IMG/VR virus record: IMGVR_UViG_3300024261_000121
Coordinates: 1-28,784 of that record
Strand: one strand, 5' to 3'
DNA: 28,784 bases
DNA from: a virus
In this document: piece after piece, positions 1 to 7,491 of the stretch
Numbering within the stretch: the stretch's first letter is position 1
Layout of the letters: every line of letters starts with the position of its first letter
Program-made: the position numbers and the translations under genes
The notes under the pieces: model-generated
The model's input: the letters and a program-made list of their open reading frames with translations, nothing else
Told to the model about the DNA's origin: nothing
The model's database searches: none

Positions 1-72
1 GGTGTAGGTGTTGGTGTAGGTGTTGGTGTAGGTGTTGGTGTAGGTGTTGGTGTAGGTGTTGGTGTAGGTGTT
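1..72. repeat. 12-bp tandem repeat encoding (Thr-Pro)n
   Basis: Six perfect copies of GGTGTAGGTGTT run to the left window edge, so the true copy number is unknown. On the minus strand each unit encodes Thr-Pro-Thr-Pro. Both Pro codons and the Thr codon are kept exactly in every copy, as expected for recent expansion by slippage. The array is in frame with the gene at 1-458. Confidence 0.9.
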
Positions 73-458
73 GTGGTTGTTGCCGTATTTGTTGTTGCCG
101 TATTTGTTGTTCCTCCAACTGTTGAATCATAGGCAGCAGCTTGGTTTGCGCCATATTGAGCAGCCAATTCATTAAAGGTACTTGCGTCTGAAACCATTGG
201 CATATATCTTGGGCCAGATGGCATATATGGAGCAACTTGGTCAATATAGCCAAACGGGGAAGCTAGGTCATACTGAGTATAACCTTCAGGCTTTCGTTGA
301 GAATAACTAACGCCAGGTGCAATTAATCCAGCAGGAACTCCGCCACTTGCTAGGTCATCCATTGCTCTGTTATTTAGACCATACGCAAACGCATTGCCAC
401 TTGCATAGTTTGCATCGTCTTGATGTGCTTCTAAGTAATCTAAGAGTTCTTGGTTCAT
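1..458 (-). CDS. Thr-Pro repeat structural-region protein, C-terminus cut by window edge
   Basis: This reading frame starts at ATG 458-456 and stays open to the left edge, so only the first ~152 codons are seen. It begins MNQELLDYLEAHQDDANYAS and is rich in Gly, Ala and Tyr. It then passes through a Thr-Asn-Ala linker into about 12 Thr-Pro dipeptides encoded by a 12-bp tandem repeat at 1-72. The start overlaps the stop of the upstream gene as ATGA, so it is co-translated with the lysis cassette. I do not recognise a family. A Thr-Pro tract is typical of an extended, rigid linker, so a virion or surface-exposed role is possible but unproven. Confidence 0.75.
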   Translation of the reverse strand, partial: MNQELLDYLEAHQDDANYASGNAFAYGLNNRAMDDLASGGVPAGLIAPGVSYSQRKPEGYTQYDLASPFGYIDQVAPYMPSGPRYMPMVSDASTFNELAAQYGANQAAAYDSTVGGTTNTATTNTATTTTPTPTPTPTPTPTPTPTPTPTPT

Positions 459-694
459 AAGTTTAATAGTTTATCAATTTTTTCGTCTATTTTGTCGAAT
501 CTGTCAAAAATTCTATCCATGTCTTTGTGTAGCTCTGCTTTGGTTACATAACGAGTTGGCAACTCTTCTCTTGTTTTATTAACAAGAATATCAACTCTTT
601 TAACTTCTTGAGAGTTAGACCTAATATTTGTAATGATTGGTATGTACACCAATGTTATGAGGGCGTTCCACAAGATCCATGGAGAGAGTTCCAT
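455..694 (-). CDS. Small membrane protein with C-terminal coiled coil (lysis region)
   Basis: The protein has 79 residues from the ATG at 694, which overlaps the stop of the preceding 35-aa gene as TAATG. A longer frame from 727 exists but lacks a ribosome site. Residues ~5-25 form one hydrophobic segment (ILWNALITLVYIPIITNI). The rest is charged and heptad-like, ending KIDEKIDKLLNL, which suggests a coiled coil. It sits directly downstream of holin and endopeptidase genes. A role in lysis (accessory holin or spanin-like) is plausible from position and topology only; there is no lipobox or clear family match. Confidence 0.65.
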   Translation of the reverse strand: MELSPWILWNALITLVYIPIITNIRSNSQEVKRVDILVNKTREELPTRYVTKAELHKDMDRIFDRFDKIDEKIDKLLNL

Positions 695-801
695 TAGTTT
701 TTGATGAGCTTTTTTAGAGCTTCCCATCTATCAGGTTGGAAGTGTCTAATACATAGACCCGTTCCTATTACTATAATTGCTGTCCAAAATAAAAATTCCA
801 T
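694..801 (-). CDS. 35-aa single-pass membrane microprotein
   Basis: Reads MEFLFWTAIIVIGTGLCIRH followed by a basic, amphipathic tail ending KKLIKN. The ATG at 801 has a good ribosome site, AAGGA, eight bases upstream. The stop TAA shares its last A with the next gene's ATG. One N-terminal membrane segment is visible. It lies between the endopeptidase and the coiled-coil membrane protein, with an 11-bp gap to the former. A lysis accessory (pinholin or spanin partner) is possible but not shown. Confidence 0.6.
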   Translation of the reverse strand: MEFLFWTAIIVIGTGLCIRHFQPDRWEALKKLIKN

Positions 802-811
802 AATTGTTTCC

Positions 812-1222
812 TTAATAACTCCATATCCAAGGTCTAGGTCTTGTTACTTGATGTGTCGATACATCTAAATGAATAAACCTATTGTCGCCTTTTTGTGCGA
901 CACCTATGCCTGTAAAACCAAACTCACTTGCCTTAGCTATCACTTCGTATGCTTTATGACCTCTGACTCCTATGTCAGCAGCGAAGCCATCTCTGTGTGC
1001 GCCTGGATTAACTTTTTTCTTTTCTATCGGGTGATCTTTACAACGATAACCAGATGTAATTACGAAAGGAAAATCAAGTTCCGTTCTTAGTGATTGTAAC
1101 TTATCTAAAAGTAATTGACTAATACCATTTTCACCGCAATGTTGACAAGCAAACTCTTCAGGTGAAAAGTTGGGATATTGTTCCCAATCTATATTGTGTT
1201 CTTTTTTCATAAACGCCCACAC
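812..1222 (-). CDS. Endolysin, M15-family zinc D-Ala/L-Ala endopeptidase
   Basis: The 136-aa protein matches the peptidase M15_3 pattern: FSPEEFACQHCG near the N-terminus, VITSGYRC at ~54-61, then GAHRDGFAADI with the zinc ligands His76 and Asp83, and FIHLDV with His118. These enzymes cut peptidoglycan cross-link peptides in the periplasm. No signal peptide is visible, so export would rely on the holin encoded just upstream. The frame opens with GTG at 1222 overlapping the holin stop (TAGTG); an ATG at 1210 is the alternative start. Length is normal for a single-domain phage endolysin of this type. Confidence 0.88.
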   Translation of the reverse strand: MWAFMKKEHNIDWEQYPNFSPEEFACQHCGENGISQLLLDKLQSLRTELDFPFVITSGYRCKDHPIEKKKVNPGAHRDGFAADIGVRGHKAYEVIAKASEFGFTGIGVAQKGDNRFIHLDVSTHQVTRPRPWIWSY

Positions 1223-1593
1223 TATTTTTTGGTTTTTTCATAAGTTCTAAGCGAACTCATGCCAAGCATTGCCATAACGATTGTTGAAAGCTGGCTAAAG
1301 TCAAATTCTGGTGTCTTGAAGTCAGAGCCATTAATAATAAGAATGTATTGAATAATAGGTTCAATAAGAAAATGATAGACCAACGCTACACCACAAGCCC
1401 AACCGATAAAAGGTCTCCATCCTGCAACAAAGACATTCTGATGAGCAGCTTCTACTGCATTAAGTTCTATCTGAGCTCTATTAAGAGAGACTATTTCTTT
1501 CTCTAGTTCGTGAGATAGCTTAAGTTTTAAATCCTTGTCAGCAACAAACTTATCAAGAATATCGCTAACAGGCTTGATAAGTTTATCAATCAT
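1222..1593 (-). CDS. Holin, GTA-type 3-TM holin family
   Basis: This 123-aa protein has an N-terminal amphipathic, coiled-coil-like region (residues 1-50) containing the stretch EIVSLNRAQIELNAVEAAH. Hydrophobic segments follow at ~55-75 (FVAGWRPFIGWACGVALVYH), ~77-88 and ~102-113. The pattern 'aGWRPfiGW...hY...ePii' is the hallmark of the 'holin of 3 TMs' family found in gene-transfer agents and many phages. It would form the membrane lesion that releases the M15 endopeptidase encoded immediately downstream. Its start touches the stop of the basic 85-aa gene, so the lysis genes are translationally coupled. Confidence 0.8.
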   Translation of the reverse strand: MIDKLIKPVSDILDKFVADKDLKLKLSHELEKEIVSLNRAQIELNAVEAAHQNVFVAGWRPFIGWACGVALVYHFLIEPIIQYILIINGSDFKTPEFDFSQLSTIVMAMLGMSSLRTYEKTKK

Positions 1594-1850
1594 TATTTTC
1601 TTTTGGATTTAGCCCCAGAACATTTCCATCTTTTTCTTGATAGATTGTTTGGAGTATTAGGGTTGTTTTGTTTTTTCTTTGATAATCTTTTCTTTATACC
1701 AAGACTTCTAGCACAATATGAATCACCTTTAGATGTTCCTGGCTTTACCCTAGGCCCACCACCCTTGGCTTTTCCTGCTTGACCATAACTAACTCTTTTA
1801 CCAGATGCAGTTACTTTTACTTTTGCCTTACCCTTTCTTGGTGTTGCCAT
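1593..1850 (-). CDS. Very basic small protein, possible DNA- or virion-associated
   Basis: The 85-aa protein is packed with Lys and Arg (opens MATPRKGKAKVKVTASGKRV, ends CSGAKSKRK). It contains a Gly-rich GQAGKAKGGGPRVKPGT and a conserved-looking DSYCARSLGIKKRLSK. I have seen this composition in small proteins of marine podovirus-like phages but cannot name a function. The strong positive charge would fit binding to packaged DNA or RNA. The two Cys are too few for a classic zinc finger. It lies between the small gene after the portal and the holin. Confidence 0.7.
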   Translation of the reverse strand: MATPRKGKAKVKVTASGKRVSYGQAGKAKGGGPRVKPGTSKGDSYCARSLGIKKRLSKKKQNNPNTPNNLSRKRWKCSGAKSKRK

Positions 1851-1852
1851 GA

Positions 1853-2026
1853 TTAGTGTACTGTCTTTTCCTCACAACTTAATATTTCTGAATCTTCGTT
1901 GATAATACCACCAGACATAAGCGTTAGTATTTTTAATGCTGTCTCTTTGTCTTTGGCTCTGATGTCGTTACCAACGTAAACCATGTCATCTTCTAAGACC
2001 TCTATGTCAAATATCTTAACCGCCAT
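1853..2026 (-). CDS. Hypothetical 57-aa protein after the portal gene
   Basis: I start this gene at ATG 2026 (MAVKIFDIEVLEDDMVYVGN), which overlaps the portal stop by 11 bp. The frame can be extended to 2062, but that adds 12 residues overlapping the portal C-terminus and has no better ribosome site. The protein is short, acidic and probably a compact alpha/beta fold. I recognise no domain. Co-transcription with portal, holin and endopeptidase genes is clear from spacing. Confidence 0.6.
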   Translation of the reverse strand: MAVKIFDIEVLEDDMVYVGNDIRAKDKETALKILTLMSGGIINEDSEILSCEEKTVH

Positions 2027-4139
2027 TGCCCGTGAACAATCCTTGTGCATTGGTCTTGGCAATCTGTCTTATGGTTTCTCTGTCTCTTTCCATAAGTGCG
2101 TTGATCTCTGCTACATTGATTTGTGCGCCATACTTAGCATTTAGTTCAGCAGCCTTAAGCCTAATGTTAGCTTCTGCTTCGTCTCGGTTTCTATCATCGT
2201 CCATGATGATCTTCATTCGATCTGTTTCAGAATCTATCATAGCTTTCTGCGCTGCTACTTTTGCTTTTTCCATTTCAGCTTGAGCCAACATATCTTGTGG
2301 AGTTGGTTGTGGTTGCTGTGGTGGTATTGGAGGTACTTCAGAATTAATAAACGACTTGGTATCTTTGAAACCAGCTTGTTCTATTAACTTAGAAAGAGTG
2401 TTGGAGTATTGTTGTAGTGATACTAATGGATTGTTTACGCCTAGCTGTTGTAGGATCTGTTCTTGCTTGCTTGCGACCTGTAGTAAGACAGCTTGTTTTT
2501 CAGCATCACTGGTTTTAGAAATAGCTACGTTGACTACTAGGTCTTTGTCGGCATCCCAATAACGAGGATCAATGGGTACAAACTCATTGTTAAGTCTTAC
2601 CATGTCTGCTTGGTCTTGGTGTTTTACAACTAGGCTATTGACCAGTTTAAACAAGTCTTTCATGCCATCGGCAAAGTGTCGGCAAATAAGTTCGACTCGA
2701 CCTTGTGCGCCTGACATAGTGGCTGCAACTGCGGATGCACTTGAGCTTTGTAATGCATCAGCGTTCAGACCAGCAGATGCCTTAGATACACCTGTTCTAT
2801 TTTCTTTTGCTTCGTCTAAGTAAGACAGAACGGGGAAAGCCTCTTTGCCAACAAAAGGAACTGCGAAAGGTTGCACCATACCTGGCGCACGCATTCTAAT
2901 TGGTTGTCCTATGTCGGTGTTGAGAACATCGTCTATGTTGACTTGTCCTTCAACGACTCCCATGCGAGGGAAGATGGCGTGGCCCAGACTATCAAGTGTG
3001 TCTCGCATAATTTGAGACTTAGCAGCTTGAATAGGCTTCAAGTAATCTGCTGGACAAGAACCGATGGAGGTATGCGGTTCGGGATCAGGACAGAAGAGAG
3101 TTATCGGTAAGTCATCCCATTGAGCTGTATTTACTATATTTAAGCCATTGCCTACAGTACATACTCTTATCCTTTCGTCTATTCCATCGCCATCTAAATC
3201 ATAAAATAAATAGTGTTCTACATATAAAACATTTTTTTGACCGCTATCGTTTCTTGCATCAAAAATTCCGTCTGAATATGGATTTCTTGCTTCTTCTTCT
3301 TCAAAAGTTTCAGCATCAATTAAATTACCAGAACCAGCGTATTGTTCCATTTCTTCTCTGTCGTAACCCATAGCAACCAAGTCGCTAACAGTTTTAATCA
3401 TGCGGTGAGCTACATAAGGAGAACTGTGCAAATCTCTGGCATACCTAGAGATTAAAACTTCTTCAGGTGGTATGGACTCGATGCAAACTTGGTTTTTACC
3501 TTTAACTCGTCTGATGGTTAGGTCGTAACTTACAGGTGATTCTTGTGTTATCTCTTCGCCCGTTTCAGGGTTGATGATTGTCATGGACTGCATCTCTGCT
3601 GTCTCTTTAACTATCTCTACATCAGGATCTAACATGAGAGCTTGATAACCCTCTGGTGATACGTCTGTGTATTCGTGAGTAGATGCACTAATGCTGTCAT
3701 CCCAATAAGCTTTTACAAAACCAGTTTTTCTGATGAGTGCATCTTTAAATACGTCATACATAACTTTGAAACCAGGGTTCTTTTGTTGAATGATGTAGTT
3801 GATGTAGTCGGTTTGTTGGGTTGCAAGAGGTATATCCTCTGCGTTGCGTGGTACAAACTCAACGATCTTATTAGTACCAAAGAAAGTACGCATGATAGAT
3901 GGAAGCATAAACAGTACGCTGTCTCTAACGTCTGTTGAAACATACTCAGACTGCATGGAGCTTTGTCCATTGGGTGCTTCACCTAAATAATATTCAGTTG
4001 CCTCGGCTCTATCTTCGCCTACTTGCTCGATGTAATCTCTAGCATCGTCTAGCTCAGATTTTAAGATGCCTTGCAGTTCTTCTTCATTAGAATCGTCTAT
4101 CATTTCTGCTTTCGCATCATCTTCTTTGTCATATTTCAT
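2016..4139 (-). CDS. Portal protein, P22-like
   Basis: The 707-aa protein is of portal size for podoviruses and lies 3 bp after the large terminase, the canonical position. The N-terminus carries RDYIEQVGEDRAEATEYYLGE and VSTDVRDSVLFMLPSIMRTFF, typical of P22-like portals. A mid-region contains 'GvsKasaGLNADALQSS...SAVAA', matching the crown/stem part of that family. The last ~110 residues, after a Pro/Gln linker (PPQQPQPTPQDM), are Lys/Glu/Ala-rich and predicted coiled coil, like the barrel of P22 gp1. It would form the dodecameric DNA gate at one capsid vertex. Its last bases overlap the next gene. Confidence 0.88.
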   Translation of the reverse strand: MKYDKEDDAKAEMIDDSNEEELQGILKSELDDARDYIEQVGEDRAEATEYYLGEAPNGQSSMQSEYVSTDVRDSVLFMLPSIMRTFFGTNKIVEFVPRNAEDIPLATQQTDYINYIIQQKNPGFKVMYDVFKDALIRKTGFVKAYWDDSISASTHEYTDVSPEGYQALMLDPDVEIVKETAEMQSMTIINPETGEEITQESPVSYDLTIRRVKGKNQVCIESIPPEEVLISRYARDLHSSPYVAHRMIKTVSDLVAMGYDREEMEQYAGSGNLIDAETFEEEEARNPYSDGIFDARNDSGQKNVLYVEHYLFYDLDGDGIDERIRVCTVGNGLNIVNTAQWDDLPITLFCPDPEPHTSIGSCPADYLKPIQAAKSQIMRDTLDSLGHAIFPRMGVVEGQVNIDDVLNTDIGQPIRMRAPGMVQPFAVPFVGKEAFPVLSYLDEAKENRTGVSKASAGLNADALQSSSASAVAATMSGAQGRVELICRHFADGMKDLFKLVNSLVVKHQDQADMVRLNNEFVPIDPRYWDADKDLVVNVAISKTSDAEKQAVLLQVASKQEQILQQLGVNNPLVSLQQYSNTLSKLIEQAGFKDTKSFINSEVPPIPPQQPQPTPQDMLAQAEMEKAKVAAQKAMIDSETDRMKIIMDDDRNRDEAEANIRLKAAELNAKYGAQINVAEINALMERDRETIRQIAKTNAQGLFTGNGG

Positions 4140-4142
4140 GTA

Positions 4143-5675
4143 TTAACCTACTCGTAGAATTTTGGATTTTAAAGGTTTCTTGAAATTATAACCCAAAAAG
4201 GAAGTTCCTCCACCAAAACTTGCAGCCGAACTTGCCATGGTTAATGCAAGTGCATCTGCCTTGTCGGGTGATTTGATTCCTCTTTTTTTCATTTCTTCCT
4301 TAGACTCTATTTTTATTTTTCCTGTTGATGTATATTTGTAGGAAGGCGCAACCAATTCCGCTACAAGCTCATCATCATAAGGAAGTCGGCAATCTCGTTG
4401 CGCCAACCAATCTTTTATCGCAAACCATAACTCTGCTCTCAAGTTAAGATAGTTCTTACTGGTCGCTGGAGACTCAGATACGTTTACGCCTCTGACGGGT
4501 AAGTTTTGCTCTGAGAGTCTGTCAACCACACCACTGCCTAAACCAATTACGTCTATAAGGATCTCTTGTGGTCTGTTCATTGCAGTTGCGTCATCGTATA
4601 GATTTTTAACTGCACCGCATAATTGCATTAAATCCATTGATTTAAAAGTCTTAATTTCAAAAACTGTGTTGCCCTGGCGGATGCAAAGAGCTGAGTTATC
4701 ACCACCAAACCTAGCTACGTCTAATCCCCAAACTATCGGATCATTTACTGTTAATGACACATCTCTTCCTAGTGCTGCTCGAGCAAGTTCCATAGGAATA
4801 ACCGCATCATCGTCTGCATGGGGAAACTCACCAAGAACTTCGACTCTAGCGACTGTTGAATCTTCACCATATTGTTCAAGCATGGTTTGAAAGAGGTTTT
4901 GGTCAGTTCCCTCAACTGTGCGTGAGTCGATTTGCGCTAATTCCCAGAATTTACGCTTGGAATGGAAAGAATCGTAGAATGGGCCTGTGTTTCTGCGTGG
5001 GTTAGAGAAGGTAAACCAATAGCGGTTTTCGGTGGGTTCAGTAAAAAATCCCTCTGATACGCTGTAGATAGGTGCTGGTATACCTGATGCTTCGTCCATA
5101 ATTAGGCAAACTCCGTAGTTAGAGTGAATACCAGCAAATGCGTCTGGGTTTTCTTCGCTCCATAACTGTGCTTGCGCGTAGTAGTAACCAGTATCTATTT
5201 TTAGGTCGCGTTTTAGTGCTTCTTCAAACCAACCTTCAGGTTTGATGGTGGTTGCTGTTTTGTGAAACCAATGGTTGTTAATCGAAAGCGTGAGCCATTT
5301 ACCTAGTTCCGCCCAAGTTCTACTTCTAAGCTGCTGTTCGGTGTTAGCGGTAACGATGGTAGTAGAGCCAACTCTGGTTGAGAGCATCCACAGTATGAGC
5401 CAAGCAACTAAGGCTGATTTGCCGATACCACGACCACTTGCAACTGCAAGTCTAAACATTTCTGGTGTGGCTTTTCCGTTGTTGCGTTGTATGTGTATGG
5501 AAATATCTCGTAAAATTTTTTCCTGCCACTTGCGAGGGCCTGTAAATTCTTCGAGGGGGGTGCCTGGTTCTCCCCAAGGGAAGATGAACTTAACAAAGTT
5601 GTAAGGATCGTTTTTAACATTCATTGACCAAATTTCGGTCATGAGTTCTTGTTCTTGTTGTGCGCTATATTTCAT
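4143..5675 (-). CDS. terL: Terminase large subunit (packaging ATPase/nuclease)
   Basis: The 510-aa protein has both TerL domains. ATPase: Walker A SGRGIGKSALVAW near residue 80, Walker B CLIMDEAS near 190, and a coupling-type TFSNP motif near 225. RNase H-like nuclease: first Asp in GLDVARFGGD, second in ILIDVIGLGSGVVDRL, third in SPDKADALAL near the C-terminus. It drives DNA into the prohead through the portal encoded 3 bp downstream. The ATG is preceded by a long A/T run rather than a strong ribosome site. Length and motif order are complete, so the gene looks intact. Confidence 0.95.
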   Translation of the reverse strand: MKYSAQQEQELMTEIWSMNVKNDPYNFVKFIFPWGEPGTPLEEFTGPRKWQEKILRDISIHIQRNNGKATPEMFRLAVASGRGIGKSALVAWLILWMLSTRVGSTTIVTANTEQQLRSRTWAELGKWLTLSINNHWFHKTATTIKPEGWFEEALKRDLKIDTGYYYAQAQLWSEENPDAFAGIHSNYGVCLIMDEASGIPAPIYSVSEGFFTEPTENRYWFTFSNPRRNTGPFYDSFHSKRKFWELAQIDSRTVEGTDQNLFQTMLEQYGEDSTVARVEVLGEFPHADDDAVIPMELARAALGRDVSLTVNDPIVWGLDVARFGGDNSALCIRQGNTVFEIKTFKSMDLMQLCGAVKNLYDDATAMNRPQEILIDVIGLGSGVVDRLSEQNLPVRGVNVSESPATSKNYLNLRAELWFAIKDWLAQRDCRLPYDDELVAELVAPSYKYTSTGKIKIESKEEMKKRGIKSPDKADALALTMASSAASFGGGTSFLGYNFKKPLKSKILRVG

Positions 5676-5839
5676 ATCAAAAAAAATAAAAAAATTTTAG
5701 TTCATCAGTTCCACATACATTGCCCCGTCGCAAAAGTGAAAGGGGGGGTATTTACAACATCTGATATAAGGAGCTGACATTGATGGGGTTTTCCGCCTTT
5801 CCGTTGGCTAGTATTAAGGGGAGATAAGATCGCCAACGC
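5676..5839. other. 164-bp gap between terS and terL with inverted repeat and G7 run
   Basis: This is the largest gap inside the packaging operon; no credible gene is seen in it. It holds a 7-bp inverted repeat, CGTTGGC (5802-5808) and GCCAACG (5832-5838), separated by 23 bases directly beyond the terS stop. It also has a run of seven G near 5742-5750 and a long A/T tract just before terL. Possible roles are attenuation between the two terminase genes or a packaging signal; the sequence alone does not decide. Confidence 0.4.
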
Positions 5840-6334
5840 TTAACCCTTTGTGTTTTTTTGCTGCATCTTCTTTGATACGAGTTGTTCCCCTTCTTCATCT
5901 GCTTTAGCTAAAGGGTTTATTTCTTTTGCATCGATTACATTTGTCATAGAACCGCCGATCCTGGTTTTTGCTCCATTTATTACATCGTTTAAATTAATTG
6001 ATGCGTTCACAACTTCTTGGCGATCCTTCCATTTGGATGGGTCTTGGTTCTTAAGGTAGAAAATCTGGGCCACAACTGAGTTTTTCTCTGTTGCCGATTC
6101 AAAAAGTGCATTTGTTACTTGTGCCAATCCTCGAGCCTTTCCCCTTTTTAATGCTTCTTCAAATTCACCTAAACGCTTTCTGTTTCTGTCTATCGTATTC
6201 CATGAAACGCCCAAGGCACGAGCTATTTGCGTAGTACCAAGACCGCGAGAAGCTAAGTTCTCCACTTGTTCTAAGTCTAATTCAATGCGTTTTCTGCCTA
6301 CTTTTTTGAGTGGTTTTTGTTCTTTTTGTTCCAT
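5840..6334 (-). CDS. terS: Terminase small subunit (DNA recognition)
   Basis: The 164-aa protein begins with basic residues. A helix-turn-helix follows at ~20-55 (LASRGLGTTQIARALGVSWN), then FEEALKRGKARGLAQVTNALFE and FYLKNQDPSKWKDRQE. That last motif is seen in many phage small terminases of the HTH type. It would bind the packaging site and hand DNA to TerL. It is the first gene of the leftward packaging/lysis operon, with a 151-bp promoter-type gap behind it. The start ATG has AGGGG about six bases upstream. Confidence 0.85.
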   Translation of the reverse strand: MEQKEQKPLKKVGRKRIELDLEQVENLASRGLGTTQIARALGVSWNTIDRNRKRLGEFEEALKRGKARGLAQVTNALFESATEKNSVVAQIFYLKNQDPSKWKDRQEVVNASINLNDVINGAKTRIGGSMTNVIDAKEINPLAKADEEGEQLVSKKMQQKNTKG

Positions 6335-6340
6335 TAATAC

Positions 6341-6390
6341 CCCTTTTATAAGCCGATTTTATATGAAAAACCGCCCTTTTTATACAAAAA
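6341..6390 (-). promoter_or_regulatory. AT-rich leftward promoter region with three TATAAAA boxes
   Basis: On the minus strand upstream of terS there are three TATAAAA elements (near 6344-6350, 6357-6363 and 6377-6383) embedded in similar T-run and GG contexts. One, CTTTTTGTATAAAAAG, is a near-palindrome. They lie within 60 bases of the terS start. I read this as the promoter region for the late packaging/lysis operon. Which box is used cannot be told. Confidence 0.4.
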
Positions 6391-6410
6391 GACCACTTTT
6401 CTGCCCTTAC

Positions 6411-6444
6411 TTGGTATCTTTCGTGATGTTTTATGAGTTATAAT
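6411..6444 (+). promoter_or_regulatory. Rightward promoter for the small-gene cassette
   Basis: A perfect -10 hexamer TATAAT lies at 6439-6444, 42 bases before the first plus-strand gene. No good -35 sits at 17-bp spacing; the nearest candidate, TTGGTA at 6411, is 22 bp away. An activator or extended contact may therefore be needed. The spacer contains TCGTGATGTT, which recurs in the promoter before the cytosine methyltransferase gene. Confidence 0.45.
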
Positions 6445-6485
6445 TCTTATGTAATCAATTAAGGTTACACATTAGGAGAGAGAGA

Positions 6486-6827
6486 ATGGATTATAAACAA
6501 CAACTAAAAACAGACTTCTATAATTTCGATGAGATATTAGAAGATTCAAACCATATAGTAAGGAGATTATATTCTTGTTATATAAATGGTGATTATGGTT
6601 ATGACATTTATGAACGCAATATTCAAAGATGGCAACAAGCAACCACACCAAAGAAAAAACGATCTTTCGTTATTTCTACTTTTATAGATGCACAAGCGCA
6701 AGACTATCAATGCACAACTCAACAAGTGCAAAGATGGTTAATGCAAAATATAGGCATTGAAAAACTAGAACAATTTAACCAAGAATTAATTAATGATGTT
6801 GAAGATACACTAAAGGAGGTAGCGTAA
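6486..6827 (+). CDS. Hypothetical 113-aa protein, first gene of rightward cassette
   Basis: Starts MDYKQQLKTDFYNFDEILED, with AGGAGAGAGAGA immediately before the ATG as ribosome site. It is rich in Gln, Asp and aromatic residues. The middle carries RWQQATTPKKKRSFVISTFIDAQ and a later QVQRWLMQNIG, so the fold is probably mostly helical. No signal peptide, membrane segment or metal motif is visible and I recognise no family. It ends LKEVA, encoded by the shared GGAGGTAGCGTAATG junction that also starts the next gene. Position just after a divergent promoter suggests early expression. Confidence 0.75.
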   Translation: MDYKQQLKTDFYNFDEILEDSNHIVRRLYSCYINGDYGYDIYERNIQRWQQATTPKKKRSFVISTFIDAQAQDYQCTTQQVQRWLMQNIGIEKLEQFNQELINDVEDTLKEVA

Positions 6828-7045
6828 TGAGTATCTTTAAAGAATTTGAACAAGAAATTAAGGAAAACTTAAAAACAGTTAAAGCTAACAAACCTGACAT
6901 TACTTTAAATCAGTTATTAAATGAAGTAACTGCACCATTTCATAAGCGTAATAAAGCACCCTCATGGGATTGTAGTTGGGCGATTGTTTACAGAGTATAT
7001 AACGAAACTAAGGAGGTATATCTCCCTAGGCAACTAAGGAGGTAG
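6827..7045 (+). CDS. Hypothetical 72-aa protein with altered C-terminus
   Basis: Starts in the TAATG overlap (MSIFKEFEQEIKENLKTVKA). The charged helical first half is followed by PFHKRNKAPSWDCSWAIVYR. No family is recognised. The C-terminus EVYLPRQLRR is read through what looks like a 26-bp tandem duplication. Removing it would make the protein end TKEVA and restore the same TAATG coupling as its neighbours. As it stands, the stop TAG lies inside the ribosome site of the next gene. Confidence 0.65.
   Translation: MSIFKEFEQEIKENLKTVKANKPDITLNQLLNEVTAPFHKRNKAPSWDCSWAIVYRVYNETKEVYLPRQLRR
7006..7044 (+). repeat. 13-bp direct repeat marking a 26-bp tandem duplication
   Basis: AACTAAGGAGGTA is present at 7006-7018 and 7032-7044, 26 bp apart. 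It duplicates the ribosome site at the end of the 6827-7045 gene and shifts its reading frame. The spacer between the copies is TATCTCCCTAGGC. Confidence 0.8.
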
Positions 7046-7049
7046 CGTA

Positions 7050-7196
7050 ATGGATAAATGCAATTTATGTGGAAAACTTGAGGATGAGAGAAATTCTCAA
7101 ATTCAATGTGGCGTTGTTCTTTGTAATTCTTGCGATGGTTTATATTCAGATGAAGAATTACAAGACCAATTAAATAACTCTGAGGAGGTAGCGTAA
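7050..7196 (+). CDS. 48-aa zinc-ribbon microprotein
   Basis: Reads MDKCNLCGKLEDERN, then QCGVVLCNSCDGLYSDEELQ, and ends NNSEEVA. CxxC pairs at Cys4/Cys7 and Cys25/Cys28, with Cys20 between, give a likely zinc-binding knuckle or ribbon. It uses the GGAGGTAGCGTAATG junction at both ends: ribosome site before its own ATG and stop/start overlap with the next gene. Small phage zinc ribbons often bind host proteins or nucleic acid, but no target can be named here. Confidence 0.7.
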   Translation: MDKCNLCGKLEDERNSQIQCGVVLCNSCDGLYSDEELQDQLNNSEEVA

Positions 7197-7480
7197 TGGA
7201 TATTATTACTAACTTTGGAAACAAACGCTTTTATGGAAACGCTAAAGAACTTAAGCAAAGAATTAAGTTAGAACGCAAGATATACCTAGTTGATTGGGTT
7301 GACGGATATGGAGAAGTGCCAAAAAAGGAGGTTTCTCTTTATACGCTTATTAACTCTGATGATTGGGGTTTAGATGATGAATTTATAGCACAATTACATT
7401 TTCTCAAAGATGATGCAGCGCTTACCTATTCTGATCCTAGCGGAACTTTAACCTTTACCAAACAAAAGGAGACAAACTAA
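7196..7480 (+). CDS. Hypothetical 94-aa protein
   Basis: Starts by TAATG overlap with the zinc-ribbon gene (MDIITNFGNKRFYGNAKELK). It is an alternating hydrophobic/charged soluble protein with KIYLVDWVDGYGEVPKKEVS and a later SDDWGLDDEFIAQLHFLKDD, probably alpha/beta. No cysteine cluster, membrane segment or known motif is visible. It is the last gene before a hairpin that may end or attenuate the first half of the rightward operon. Confidence 0.7.
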   Translation: MDIITNFGNKRFYGNAKELKQRIKLERKIYLVDWVDGYGEVPKKEVSLYTLINSDDWGLDDEFIAQLHFLKDDAALTYSDPSGTLTFTKQKETN

Positions 7481-7491
7481 AACAACTCTCC

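Noticed and set aside
5275-5604. 109-aa plus-strand frame opposite terL
   Set aside because: It is a shadow of the strongly supported terminase gene and has no ribosome site.
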